Assembly (NCBI GenBank): GCA_017620155.1
Contig: JAFZQY010000071.1
Span: 60,542-124,541, forward strand
Length of the DNA stretch: 64,000 nt
From: Lachnospiraceae bacterium
Lineage (GTDB): Bacteria > Bacillota > Clostridia > Lachnospirales > Lachnospiraceae
Direction of reading: 5' to 3'
Made by a program: the position numbers and the translations under genes. The stretch's first letter is position 1; the number at the start of each line of letters is the position of its first letter. This document shows, one piece after another, positions 1-7,006 of this stretch. Below the pieces are notes generated by a model. The model worked only from the letters and a program-made list of their open reading frames with translations, made no database searches and was not told the DNA's origin.

Positions 1-360
1 GACAGGGAATCCTATGCTTCATTCTGGCTTGGGATCATGAACTGCAAAGGCCTCACATATTTCCTGATGATGGGGCTGCTGTCCGTGCTGTGCATCCTCG
101 GAATAGTCACGTTCCTGCTCGAGAGGGGAAGAAACTTCTGGTGGAGGCTAATCTATCTTTGCGGCGGAGCGTATCTGCTATTCGACCTGTTTGCCATTGC
201 GACCGGTCTGGAATTCTGGAAGAAACTGCTTGATAAGATGTTTGATACGCAGTCCGCTTACTGGAATCTCATCTGGGGATTCTTCATCCTGCTTGGCGGA
301 CTGGTGACAGCGCTGGGGATCATTTTGCTGAGGAAGACTAAGAATGAAAACGATATATAA
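1..360 (+). CDS. small multi-pass membrane protein, 5' end cut by the window
   Basis: The frame is open back to base 1. The first internal ATG (37) has no Shine-Dalgarno sequence, so the true start probably lies upstream of the window. About three hydrophobic helices are visible after the Met at 37 (residues 8-27, 36-56 and 78-98 counted from it), and the C-terminus is charged (RKTKNENDI). I recognise no family. The stop at 358-360 overlaps the start of the downstream hydrolase by 17 bases, so the two are probably co-translated. Role unknown; a small integral membrane partner of the neighbouring accessory genes is possible but is only inference. Confidence 0.6.
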   Translation, partial: DRESYASFWLGIMNCKGLTYFLMMGLLSVLCILGIVTFLLERGRNFWWRLIYLCGGAYLLFDLFAIATGLEFWKKLLDKMFDTQSAYWNLIWGFFILLGGLVTALGIILLRKTKNENDI

Positions 361-1210
361 ATCCGAAGAAGGCAAAAGAAAGATACTCGATCTTTATGAT
401 GAACAGTTAAAAAGACTCGAGGTTCCGTATAAAGATATATATGTTGAAACTTCTTATGGGAATACTCACTTGATAGAAACGGGATCACCGGATGGTGAAC
501 CGCTGCTTGTCTTTCACGGCGGGAATGCCACCACGGCGTACAATCTCCTTGCATGCGACTTCCTGTTTAAGGGGTTCCACATATATGGAGTCGATACGAT
601 AGGACATCCCGGGAAAAGCGCGGAAACTAGTCTGTCGGCGTTTAACTACGATTACGGAAAATGGGCGGGTGAAGTAATAAGCGCGCTCGGATATGACAGG
701 ATGAGCCTGTTTGGCGGATCGTTCGGCGGCGGGATAATCGCCAAAACCATGTGCGAAGTGCCGGAAAAGATAAAAAGAGTAGTGATCTACATTCCGTCGG
801 GTATCAGGAACGCTTTTCAGATAAAGAACGCCCAGATGCTTTTTCCGATGATAATGTACAGTATCACCGGCCGGGACAGCTGGCTTAAGAAGACCATGAT
901 GCCTATGGCGATCGAAGAGGAAAACATTACCGATGATATATTCCAGACCGCCAAACTGAGTATAGATCACGTGAAGGTGAAGACTGCCATGCCCACCAAT
1001 GTATCGGCGGCAAAGATGCGCCGGTGCCAGGCACCGACGCTCATCATGGGCGCTGAGAAGGACTGTCTGTTCCCGGGACCGAAAGTCATTGCACGGGCTA
1101 AGAAGATAATCCCGAATAACACGACATATCTGATAAAGGGCAGAGGGCACATGCACTATCTGACCGAAGAAGAGAAGAACATGATAGTACGATTCTTGTT
1201 GGAGGACTAA
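344..1210 (+). CDS. alpha/beta-fold hydrolase
   Basis: The 288-residue protein has the alpha/beta-hydrolase pattern: an oxyanion-hole segment VFHGGN near residue 57, a nucleophile elbow GGSFGG with Ser126, a late acidic residue Asp240 in GAEKDCLF, and His269 in GRGHMHY. Together these form a plausible Ser-Asp-His triad. No signal peptide is seen, so it is probably cytoplasmic. The substrate cannot be told; esterase, lipase-like or C-C hydrolase activity are all possible. The start at 344 sits inside the end of the preceding membrane-protein gene, and a purine-rich GAGGAAG lies upstream. The gene contains a 15-base perfect palindrome (1022-1036) matching repeats elsewhere in the window, here in a frame encoding RCQAP. 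Confidence 0.8.
   Translation: MKTIYKSEEGKRKILDLYDEQLKRLEVPYKDIYVETSYGNTHLIETGSPDGEPLLVFHGGNATTAYNLLACDFLFKGFHIYGVDTIGHPGKSAETSLSAFNYDYGKWAGEVISALGYDRMSLFGGSFGGGIIAKTMCEVPEKIKRVVIYIPSGIRNAFQIKNAQMLFPMIMYSITGRDSWLKKTMMPMAIEEENITDDIFQTAKLSIDHVKVKTAMPTNVSAAKMRRCQAPTLIMGAEKDCLFPGPKVIARAKKIIPNNTTYLIKGRGHMHYLTEEEKNMIVRFLLED
1022..1036. repeat. palindrome CGGTGCCAGGCACCG, single copy
   Basis: The core GGTGCC-A-GGCACC (1023-1035) is a perfect 6+1+6 inverted repeat. It is the exact reverse complement of the GGTGCC-T-GGCACC copies in the helicase gene near 59.9 kb and matches the tmcAL array near 7.6 kb. Here it falls inside the hydrolase coding sequence, in a frame reading Arg-Cys-Gln-Ala-Pro just before a predicted late beta strand. 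Confidence 0.65.
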
Positions 1211-1216
1211 GGAGAC

Positions 1217-1522
1217 ATGAAGAAGAAACTTGCATTTATACTATCGCCGGTAGTACTTGCTATAGTAACTCTGATCTGGCTGTTCTATAAAGACAACAGA
1301 TGGTATACCTACAGGCAGGAATGGCAGTTTGAGCCCTTGCTCGTATTGCATCTGCTTTTCCCGTTGTTCTACCTGGTCATGTTGATCGTGATGATAGTAA
1401 AGCATGCCATTCCGAATAAACGCGCGGATTCCGATGTGTTTTATATCATTGCTTCGATAGTCATGAATGTGTTATGTTTCTTTGGTTTTTTATTTTTCCT
1501 GATCTTCACGAGCGGAGCCTGA
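1217..1522 (+). CDS. small three-helix membrane protein
   Basis: A 101-residue protein with three hydrophobic segments, at about residues 6-23, 42-62 and 76-98, and a basic N-terminus (MKKKL). An AAGGAG ribosome-binding site at 1209-1214 fixes the start. It follows the hydrolase by 6 bases and precedes the serine hydrolase by 4, so it belongs to the same transcription unit. No family recognised. It resembles the first, cut membrane protein in size and topology but not obviously in sequence. Confidence 0.7.
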   Translation: MKKKLAFILSPVVLAIVTLIWLFYKDNRWYTYRQEWQFEPLLVLHLLFPLFYLVMLIVMIVKHAIPNKRADSDVFYIIASIVMNVLCFFGFLFFLIFTSGA

Positions 1523-1526
1523 TCTA

Positions 1527-2390
1527 TTGAATTTTGATGCTTTTGTAAATGATATAAAAATAAACGAATGGAACGTCTTTGGCACAGAGGTTTATGAAGA
1601 CGGAGTCCTCACCCATTCCTGGGGAGATACCGAAGAGAATCTTCATGAGATCTATTCTGCGACAAAAGTTGTGCTGTCGATTGCAATCGGTATCGCGATC
1701 GACGAGGGTAAGTTTGACATAAGCAGGCCGGTACTGGATTATCTGCCGGAGAATAAGACCGAAAACCTTTCTTTGGAACAGAGAAGGATATTTGAAAAGA
1801 TAACGCTCCAAAGGCTTATGACAATGTCGGTCGGAGATTTCCCTTTCCGTGCTGAAGGAGACAGTTATATCGATTTTGCCCTTAATACGAGGATCTCCGA
1901 TCCGGATGAGAGAGTGTTCAACTACAACAACATAAGCGCATATCTGGCCGGAGTTGCGCTTACGGAAGCACTTGGAACTGATCTTGGCCCGTTTATCGAA
2001 GAAAGGATATTAATACCGCTCGGTATAGACCGATATGAGTATTCAAGATGCCCGGAGGGATATTTCTATGGGGCTTCGGGAATGAAACTTACCGTAAACG
2101 GGCTTAGCAGGATAGGCTTGCTTCTGTACAATAAGGGCGTTTTTGACGGGAAAAGGATCCTGTCGGAAGCATATGTTGACGAGGCAACCTCGGTTCATCA
2201 GATGAACCGTGAAGGCGGTTACGGATATTTTATCTGGAAGTACCTGGACGGATTCAGCGTTAACGGAAAGTGGGGACAGAAGTGCTACGTGCTTCCGGCG
2301 AGGAAGATAATGGTTTCTTCTCTTGCGCATATAGAAGCGGATACTACCATGATCAGAACCAGCATGGAGAAATACATACTTCAGATATAG
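1527..2390 (+). CDS. beta-lactamase-fold serine hydrolase (class C / DD-peptidase-like)
   Basis: The 287-residue product carries the serine beta-lactamase/penicillin-binding fold signatures: SxxK as Ser44-Ala-Thr-Lys47, and YxN as Tyr133-Asn-Asn135. The expected third motif (KTG/HxG) has no clear match; the candidate is WGQ at 249-251. No signal peptide or lipobox is present, so unlike true class C beta-lactamases it should be cytoplasmic. This favours an esterase or peptidase role. The start is TTG at 1527, placed 9 bases after a GGAG; no ATG exists early in the frame. It is the last gene of the 1-2390 block. Confidence 0.75.
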   Translation: MNFDAFVNDIKINEWNVFGTEVYEDGVLTHSWGDTEENLHEIYSATKVVLSIAIGIAIDEGKFDISRPVLDYLPENKTENLSLEQRRIFEKITLQRLMTMSVGDFPFRAEGDSYIDFALNTRISDPDERVFNYNNISAYLAGVALTEALGTDLGPFIEERILIPLGIDRYEYSRCPEGYFYGASGMKLTVNGLSRIGLLLYNKGVFDGKRILSEAYVDEATSVHQMNREGGYGYFIWKYLDGFSVNGKWGQKCYVLPARKIMVSSLAHIEADTTMIRTSMEKYILQI

Positions 2391-2402
2391 AAGAATCTAC
2401 CC

Positions 2403-2431
2403 TTGTATATGGGATAGGTAATCTCTATAAT
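2403..2431 (+). promoter_or_regulatory. candidate sigma-A promoter reading into the tRNA antisense region
   Basis: TTGTAT (2403-2408), a 17-base spacer and a perfect TATAAT (2426-2431). It would start transcripts near 2438 that run antisense through the tRNA-Thr gene towards the glycosyltransferase at 2604, which otherwise lacks an obvious promoter of its own. Confidence 0.35.
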
Positions 2432-2451
2432 TGATACAGAATGTTTACGGG

Positions 2452-2496
2452 AGAAATAATAAAAAACCTTGTAAATCTGGCGATTCACAAGGTTTT
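2452..2496 (-). terminator. rho-independent terminator of tRNA-Thr
   Basis: Read on the minus strand, a near-perfect 15-base-pair stem (arms 2482-2496 and 2463-2477) with a 4-base loop is followed by a T-rich run (complement of 2452-2462). It lies directly downstream of the tRNA gene. Confidence 0.85.
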
Positions 2497-2503
2497 GGTG
2501 AAG

Positions 2504-2576
2504 AGCTGGAAAAGGGACTTGAACCCTCGACCTACTGATTACGAATCAGTTGCGCTACCAACTGCGCTATTCCAGC
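2504..2576 (-). tRNA. tRNA-Thr (anticodon CGU)
   Basis: The minus strand folds as a cloverleaf. The acceptor arms GCTGGAA/TTCCAGC pair 7 of 7. There is a D-arm with GCGC/GCGC, an anticodon stem ACTGA/TCAGT with loop TTCGTAA (anticodon CGT, reading ACG), a 5-base variable region, and a T-arm with TTCAAGT in the loop. The discriminator base is T. CCA is not encoded. The gene has its own promoter and terminator. Confidence 0.95.
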
Positions 2577-2596
2577 TAATAAAAAGCACAAAATGT

Positions 2597-2625
2597 ATTA
2601 TATATGAATGATACGGGATTTGCAA
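2597..2625 (-). promoter_or_regulatory. promoter of tRNA-Thr
   Basis: On the minus strand, TTGCAA (2620-2625), a 17-base spacer and TATAAT (2597-2602), about 20 bases before the tRNA 5' end. The -35 half lies inside the first codons of the divergent glycosyltransferase gene. Confidence 0.7.
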
Positions 2626-3665
2626 CTAACTCAAAACAGATAGCTCTGGTCCCCGCATATGAGCCGGAAGAGATCATGATCGACCTGCTTGGGCAGCTTA
2701 AAGATAAGGGACTTGAGGTGATCGTCGTCGATGACGGATCGGGAGCAGACTACAGCGATCTGTTTAAGAGAGCGGAAGATTGCGGAACGGTTCTTGTTCA
2801 CCCTCAGAACATGGGAAAAGGGTGCGCGATCAAGACCGGATTAAAATATATATATGAGAATTATGAAGCTCCGTATACGGTGGTCACCGTTGATGCGGAC
2901 GGACAGCATAAGATAGATGATGTCGTCCGCGTATGTGAGAGAGCAGGTTTAGAGCCTGACGCACTGGTCCTGGGAAGCCGTAAGTTTAACGGCAAGGTGC
3001 CTTTACGGAGCCGGTTCGGCAATACAGTCACCAGGTTTGTTTTCCGGATATCGAGCGGCAAAAAGGTGTATGATACACAGACGGGGCTGCGCGCTTTTTC
3101 CGATAAGCTTATATCACGGCTCATGGAGATAGACGGAGAGCGGTATGAGTATGAGATGAACATGCTCATGCAGTTTTCTCGGGATAACATACCGATCCTG
3201 GAAGAATGGATCGAGACCGTCTATATCGATGACAACAGTTCTACGCATTTCGACACGATCAGGGATTCGTGGAAAATATATAAGGAAATACTTAAGTTCT
3301 CCGGAGCATCGCTGATCAGTTTTTGCGTTGATTATTCTCTTTATTGCTTACTGAATGCCGTGACGGGGCAGCTCCTTTTTTCCAATGTGGCTGCTAGAAT
3401 AGTGAGCGCAACGGTCAACTATACGCTAAACCGTAAGATGGTGTTTAAGAGCAAGGCGCCGGTTCTTAAATCGGTCCTGCAGTATATAGCTCTCGCCGTA
3501 TTCATAATCGTATGTAATTCGGCGCTGCTTAAACTGCTGACGGGAATCGGGCTTAACAAATATCTGATCAAGATCCCGGTCGAACTCGCGATGTTTCTCG
3601 TGAGCTGGTCGGTCCAGCACCTGTTTATTTTCAGGTCCGAAGAAAAAAACGAAAGCGAAACATAA
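2604..3665 (+). CDS. family 2 glycosyltransferase fused to a GtrA-like membrane domain
   Basis: The 353-residue protein has an N-terminal GT2 domain (about 12-225): a VPAYEP start strand, VVDDGSG (Asp43/Asp44) for nucleotide-sugar binding, and the metal-binding VDADGQH (97-102). This is the layout of dolichol/polyprenyl-phosphate mannosyl or glucosyl transferases. Residues 232-345 form a GtrA-type domain with about four membrane helices, a family linked to flipping or handling polyprenyl-linked sugars. Likely role: transfer of a hexose from a nucleotide sugar to polyprenyl phosphate for wall or polysaccharide decoration. The ATG at 2604 has no ribosome-binding site and overlaps the tRNA promoter. 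galE follows 33 bases downstream. Confidence 0.85.
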   Translation: MNDTGFATNSKQIALVPAYEPEEIMIDLLGQLKDKGLEVIVVDDGSGADYSDLFKRAEDCGTVLVHPQNMGKGCAIKTGLKYIYENYEAPYTVVTVDADGQHKIDDVVRVCERAGLEPDALVLGSRKFNGKVPLRSRFGNTVTRFVFRISSGKKVYDTQTGLRAFSDKLISRLMEIDGERYEYEMNMLMQFSRDNIPILEEWIETVYIDDNSSTHFDTIRDSWKIYKEILKFSGASLISFCVDYSLYCLLNAVTGQLLFSNVAARIVSATVNYTLNRKMVFKSKAPVLKSVLQYIALAVFIIVCNSALLKLLTGIGLNKYLIKIPVELAMFLVSWSVQHLFIFRSEEKNESET

Positions 3666-3698
3666 ACGCTGATTCGAAGAAAACTCAGGAGGTAAATC

Positions 3699-4715
3699 AT
3701 GAAGATCTTAGTAACTGGAGGCGCAGGATACATAGGTTCGCATACTGTTGTTGAACTTCTCGAGAACGGCTATGATGTCGTCGTTGTCGATAATCTCTCG
3801 AACTCATCCGAGAAGAGTTTAAAGCGCGTGGAAGAGATCACCGGCAAGTCCGTAAGTTTTTATAAAGCAGACACTCAGGATCCTGCCGCAATGAACGATA
3901 TCCTTGATAAGGAAAAAGTCGATGCGTGCATTCACTTCGCCGGACTCAAGGCTGTAGGTGAGTCAGTATCCAAGCCCTGGGAGTACTATGAGAACAACAT
4001 TCAGGGTACCCTGGTGCTTGTGGATGCTATGAGAAAGCATAATGTAAAGAACTTCATCTTCTCATCATCCGCCACTGTATACGGCGATCCCGAGTTCATA
4101 CCGATCACAGAAGAGTGCCCCAAGAAGGCATGTACCAATCCTTACGGATGGACCAAATCCATGCTTGAGCAGATCCTCTCGGATATCCAGAAAGCGGATC
4201 CTGAATGGAACGTGATCCTGCTCAGATATTTCAATCCCATCGGTGCACATAAGTCCGGCAAGATCGGAGAAAACCCCAACGGCATACCGAACAATCTGAT
4301 GCCTTATATCACTCAGGTTGCGGTAGGCAAGCTTCCCGAGCTCGGAGTATTCGGCGATGACTATGATACTCCCGACGGAACCGGCGTCAGGGACTATATC
4401 CATGTGGTCGATCTGGCCAAAGGCCATGTGAAGGCTCTTGATAAGATCAAAGAAAACTGCGGTCTTAAGATATACAATCTCGGAACAGGAAACGGCGTGA
4501 GTGTTCTCGAACTGGTTCATGCTTTTGAGGAGACGACCGGACAGAAGATACCTTACTCCATCAAACCCAGACGCCCCGGCGATATCGCGACATGCTATGC
4601 ATCTGCTGACCTGGCGGCCAAAGAACTTGGCTGGAAAGCCGAGTTTGGCATAAAAGAGATGTGTGAGGACTCCTGGAGATGGCAGTCGCAGAATCCCAAC
4701 GGTTTTGAGGATTGA
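3699..4715 (+). CDS. galE: UDP-glucose 4-epimerase
   Basis: Interconverts UDP-glucose and UDP-galactose (Leloir pathway and precursor supply for surface glycans). The 338-residue length is typical. An NAD-binding Rossmann motif GGAGYIG lies at residues 7-13. The catalytic SDR residues are present as Ser124 in SSSATVYG and Tyr149-x3-Lys153 in YGWTK. A strong AGGAGG site precedes the ATG. The gene lies between a glycosyltransferase and a YitT-family gene whose start is one base past its stop, suggesting one operon. Confidence 0.96.
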   Translation: MKILVTGGAGYIGSHTVVELLENGYDVVVVDNLSNSSEKSLKRVEEITGKSVSFYKADTQDPAAMNDILDKEKVDACIHFAGLKAVGESVSKPWEYYENNIQGTLVLVDAMRKHNVKNFIFSSSATVYGDPEFIPITEECPKKACTNPYGWTKSMLEQILSDIQKADPEWNVILLRYFNPIGAHKSGKIGENPNGIPNNLMPYITQVAVGKLPELGVFGDDYDTPDGTGVRDYIHVVDLAKGHVKALDKIKENCGLKIYNLGTGNGVSVLELVHAFEETTGQKIPYSIKPRRPGDIATCYASADLAAKELGWKAEFGIKEMCEDSWRWQSQNPNGFED

Positions 4716-4716
4716 T

Positions 4717-5571
4717 ATGACCGGCCTGAAATTCTCCGAAAAGAAAGTTGACCAGTTCATGTCATATGTACTGATAGTTGTCGGAGCTCTGATGGCGAGC
4801 TTTTCCGTTGCATGCATCCTGATCCCAAATGATGCGATCGATTACGGAACCGCCGGAATAGCGATCATCGTCAGCAAACTGACCGGCTTTAACTTATCGG
4901 TATGTGTTTTTGTGATCTTTCTTCCGTTCATGATCGCGGGATTCCTGATGCTCGGACGCAAATTCGGTATCAAGGCGTTTATCGGTTCGATGGCTTATAC
5001 CATAGGGATCGAGGTCTTTGAGGAGATACCGTTTGAACTGAGTACGGAACATTTCCTGGCGGTCGCATTCGGAGGAGCGATCCTGGGGGCGGGGCTTTCA
5101 CTGATACTTCGTCACGGCGGATGTATAGACGGATCGGAGATATTTGCCAATATAATCGTGCGAAAGATTTCGGATATCACCGGCAAGAACTTCAGTATGT
5201 CCTATATCCTGATCGGGTTTAATGCGTGCGTATACATGGCGGTATTCCTTCTTCTGAACAGGAATGCCGCACTGATGAGCCTTCTCGTATATATCGTGGC
5301 GACGATGGTGATCGACCATTATACGGACCACTTCGAGGCGATCAAGCAGGTGACGATCATCACCAAGAATACGGACGAGCTGATGAAGGACATCAAGAAC
5401 GAATTAAACAAGACCTGTACGATCATGGATTCCTACGGCGCCATCAGTGGCGAGAACAAGACATTGATCTGCTATATCAACTATTTCGAACTTCAGAAGA
5501 TGAAGGATATCATATCGCGTCATAAGGGGACATTCAGTACGGTCACCACGATAGACGAGATACTCAGATAA
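4717..5571 (+). CDS. YitT family membrane protein (DUF161 plus DUF2179)
   Basis: With the ATG at 4717 the product has 284 residues. About six hydrophobic segments (15-37, 60-79, 86-100, 113-131, 160-180, 184-201) form the YitT/DUF161 membrane part, containing the conserved GGCIDGSEI-like loop at 134-142. The last 80 residues form a soluble DUF2179 domain (GAISGENKTLICYI; KGTFSTVTTIDE). Function in the family is not established; transport or sensing is often assumed. A longer frame opens at 4663 inside galE, but 4717 fits the operon better (galE stop at 4713-4715, TGAGGA just upstream). Confidence 0.88.
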   Translation: MTGLKFSEKKVDQFMSYVLIVVGALMASFSVACILIPNDAIDYGTAGIAIIVSKLTGFNLSVCVFVIFLPFMIAGFLMLGRKFGIKAFIGSMAYTIGIEVFEEIPFELSTEHFLAVAFGGAILGAGLSLILRHGGCIDGSEIFANIIVRKISDITGKNFSMSYILIGFNACVYMAVFLLLNRNAALMSLLVYIVATMVIDHYTDHFEAIKQVTIITKNTDELMKDIKNELNKTCTIMDSYGAISGENKTLICYINYFELQKMKDIISRHKGTFSTVTTIDEILR

Positions 5572-5596
5572 AAACATATTACGAGGAGACTTTAAA

Positions 5597-7003
5597 ATGA
5601 GCGGATTTTTCGGAGTTGCATCGAAAGAGAAATGTACTTTTGATCTGTACTTCGGTACGGACTATCATTCACATCTGGGTACCAGAAGAGCCGGAATGGC
5701 GGTGTATGATCCTGAGAACGGTTTTTCACGTTCGATCCACAGCATAGAGAACACACAGTTCAGGACCAAGTTCGATAAGGAACTTCCCGATCTGGACGGA
5801 CATTACGGTATAGGCTGCATCTCCGATTATGAGGCACAGCCGATCCTGCTCAGATCACATCACGGCACTTTTGCGATAACTACGATCAGCAAGATCAATA
5901 ATGCGGAAGAACTGGTCAAGGATATCGTGGACGAGGGGACGCATTTCTTCGAGATGAGCAATGGCGAGATCAATTCTACCGAACTCGTGGCGGCGCTCAT
6001 CAACCGCAAGGACAATCTTATAGAAGGCATCAAATATGCATTGGATGTCATCGAAGGATCTCTGTCGATCCTGATACTTACTCCCAAGGGAATATATGCG
6101 GCGCGCGATAAGCACGGACGTACTCCCGTCATCCTAGGTAAAAAGGACGGCGCAAGATGCGCATGCTTTGAGAGCTATTCGTATCTGAATCTGGGTTACA
6201 GTGATGACAGGGAACTTGGGCCCGGCGAGATAGTTGTCTTCGACGAAAACGGTGTAAAGACTCTCGTCAGTCCCGGAAAAGACATGAAGATATGTACTTT
6301 CCTCTGGGTATATTACGGATATCCGTCAGCCGTTTACGAGGGTATCAATGTAGAGCAGATGAGATACAACTGCGGTGCCAACATGGCTAAGCGCGACAAT
6401 GTAAAAGCAGATATAGTGGCCGGTGTTCCGGATTCGGGTACGGCTCATGCCGTCGGATATGCCAATGAATCGGGTATTCCTTTCTCAAGACCGTTTATCA
6501 AGTATACTCCCACCTGGCCCAGAAGTTTCATGCCTACGATGCAGGACAAGAGAAATCTGATCGCGCATATGAAACTGCTGGCCGTTCATCAGCTGATCAA
6601 AGACAAGAGCATGCTTCTCATCGATGATTCGATCGTTCGCGGAACTCAGCTTCGCGAGACTACCGAATTCCTGTATGAGAGCGGGGCCAAGGAAGTGCAT
6701 ATCAGACCTGCCTGCCCGCCGCTGTTATACGGCTGCAAGTATCTGAACTTCTCCAGATCCAATTCCGAGATGGAACTGATCACAAGAGCCGTGATCAAGG
6801 AGATCGAGGGTGATGATGTATCTGATGAGAAACTCAAGAAGTATTCTGATCCCGACACCGAAGAATATGAAAACATGGTAGAAGGTATCAGGAAAAAACT
6901 GAACTTCACGTCGCTTCGGTTTAACCGTCTGGACGATATGCTCGATGCGGTCGGACTTCCGCCCGAGAATCTATGCACTTACTGCTGGAACGGTGAAGAA
7001 TAA
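5597..7003 (+). CDS. PurF-like amidophosphoribosyltransferase homologue lacking the N-terminal Cys nucleophile
   Basis: This 468-residue protein aligns by motif with glutamine PRPP amidotransferase: an Ntn-like N-terminal domain, then a phosphoribosyltransferase domain with the PRPP loop LLIDDSIVRGT (340-350) and PDSG at 278-281. Cysteines at about 233, 380, 460 and 463 (LCTYCWNG) match the 4Fe-4S ligands of Bacillus-type PurF. However, the protein begins Met-Ser-Gly-Phe-Phe-Gly, whereas active PurF begins Met-Cys-Gly, with Cys as the glutaminase nucleophile after Met removal. Glutamine hydrolysis should therefore be absent. Ammonia-dependent activity or a non-purine role is possible. It is not beside other purine genes. 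GAGGAG gives a good ribosome-binding site. Confidence 0.85.
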   Translation: MSGFFGVASKEKCTFDLYFGTDYHSHLGTRRAGMAVYDPENGFSRSIHSIENTQFRTKFDKELPDLDGHYGIGCISDYEAQPILLRSHHGTFAITTISKINNAEELVKDIVDEGTHFFEMSNGEINSTELVAALINRKDNLIEGIKYALDVIEGSLSILILTPKGIYAARDKHGRTPVILGKKDGARCACFESYSYLNLGYSDDRELGPGEIVVFDENGVKTLVSPGKDMKICTFLWVYYGYPSAVYEGINVEQMRYNCGANMAKRDNVKADIVAGVPDSGTAHAVGYANESGIPFSRPFIKYTPTWPRSFMPTMQDKRNLIAHMKLLAVHQLIKDKSMLLIDDSIVRGTQLRETTEFLYESGAKEVHIRPACPPLLYGCKYLNFSRSNSEMELITRAVIKEIEGDDVSDEKLKKYSDPDTEEYENMVEGIRKKLNFTSLRFNRLDDMLDAVGLPPENLCTYCWNGEE

Positions 7004-7006
7004 AGA

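Noticed and set aside
485-1156. Long minus-strand open frame opposite the alpha/beta hydrolase
   Set aside because: It has no start signals and no domain logic; it mirrors codons of a clear hydrolase gene with all catalytic motifs.
4663-4716. Upstream extension of the YitT-family gene
   Set aside because: The extra residues are galE sequence in another frame; the ATG at 4717 is better placed after the galE stop.
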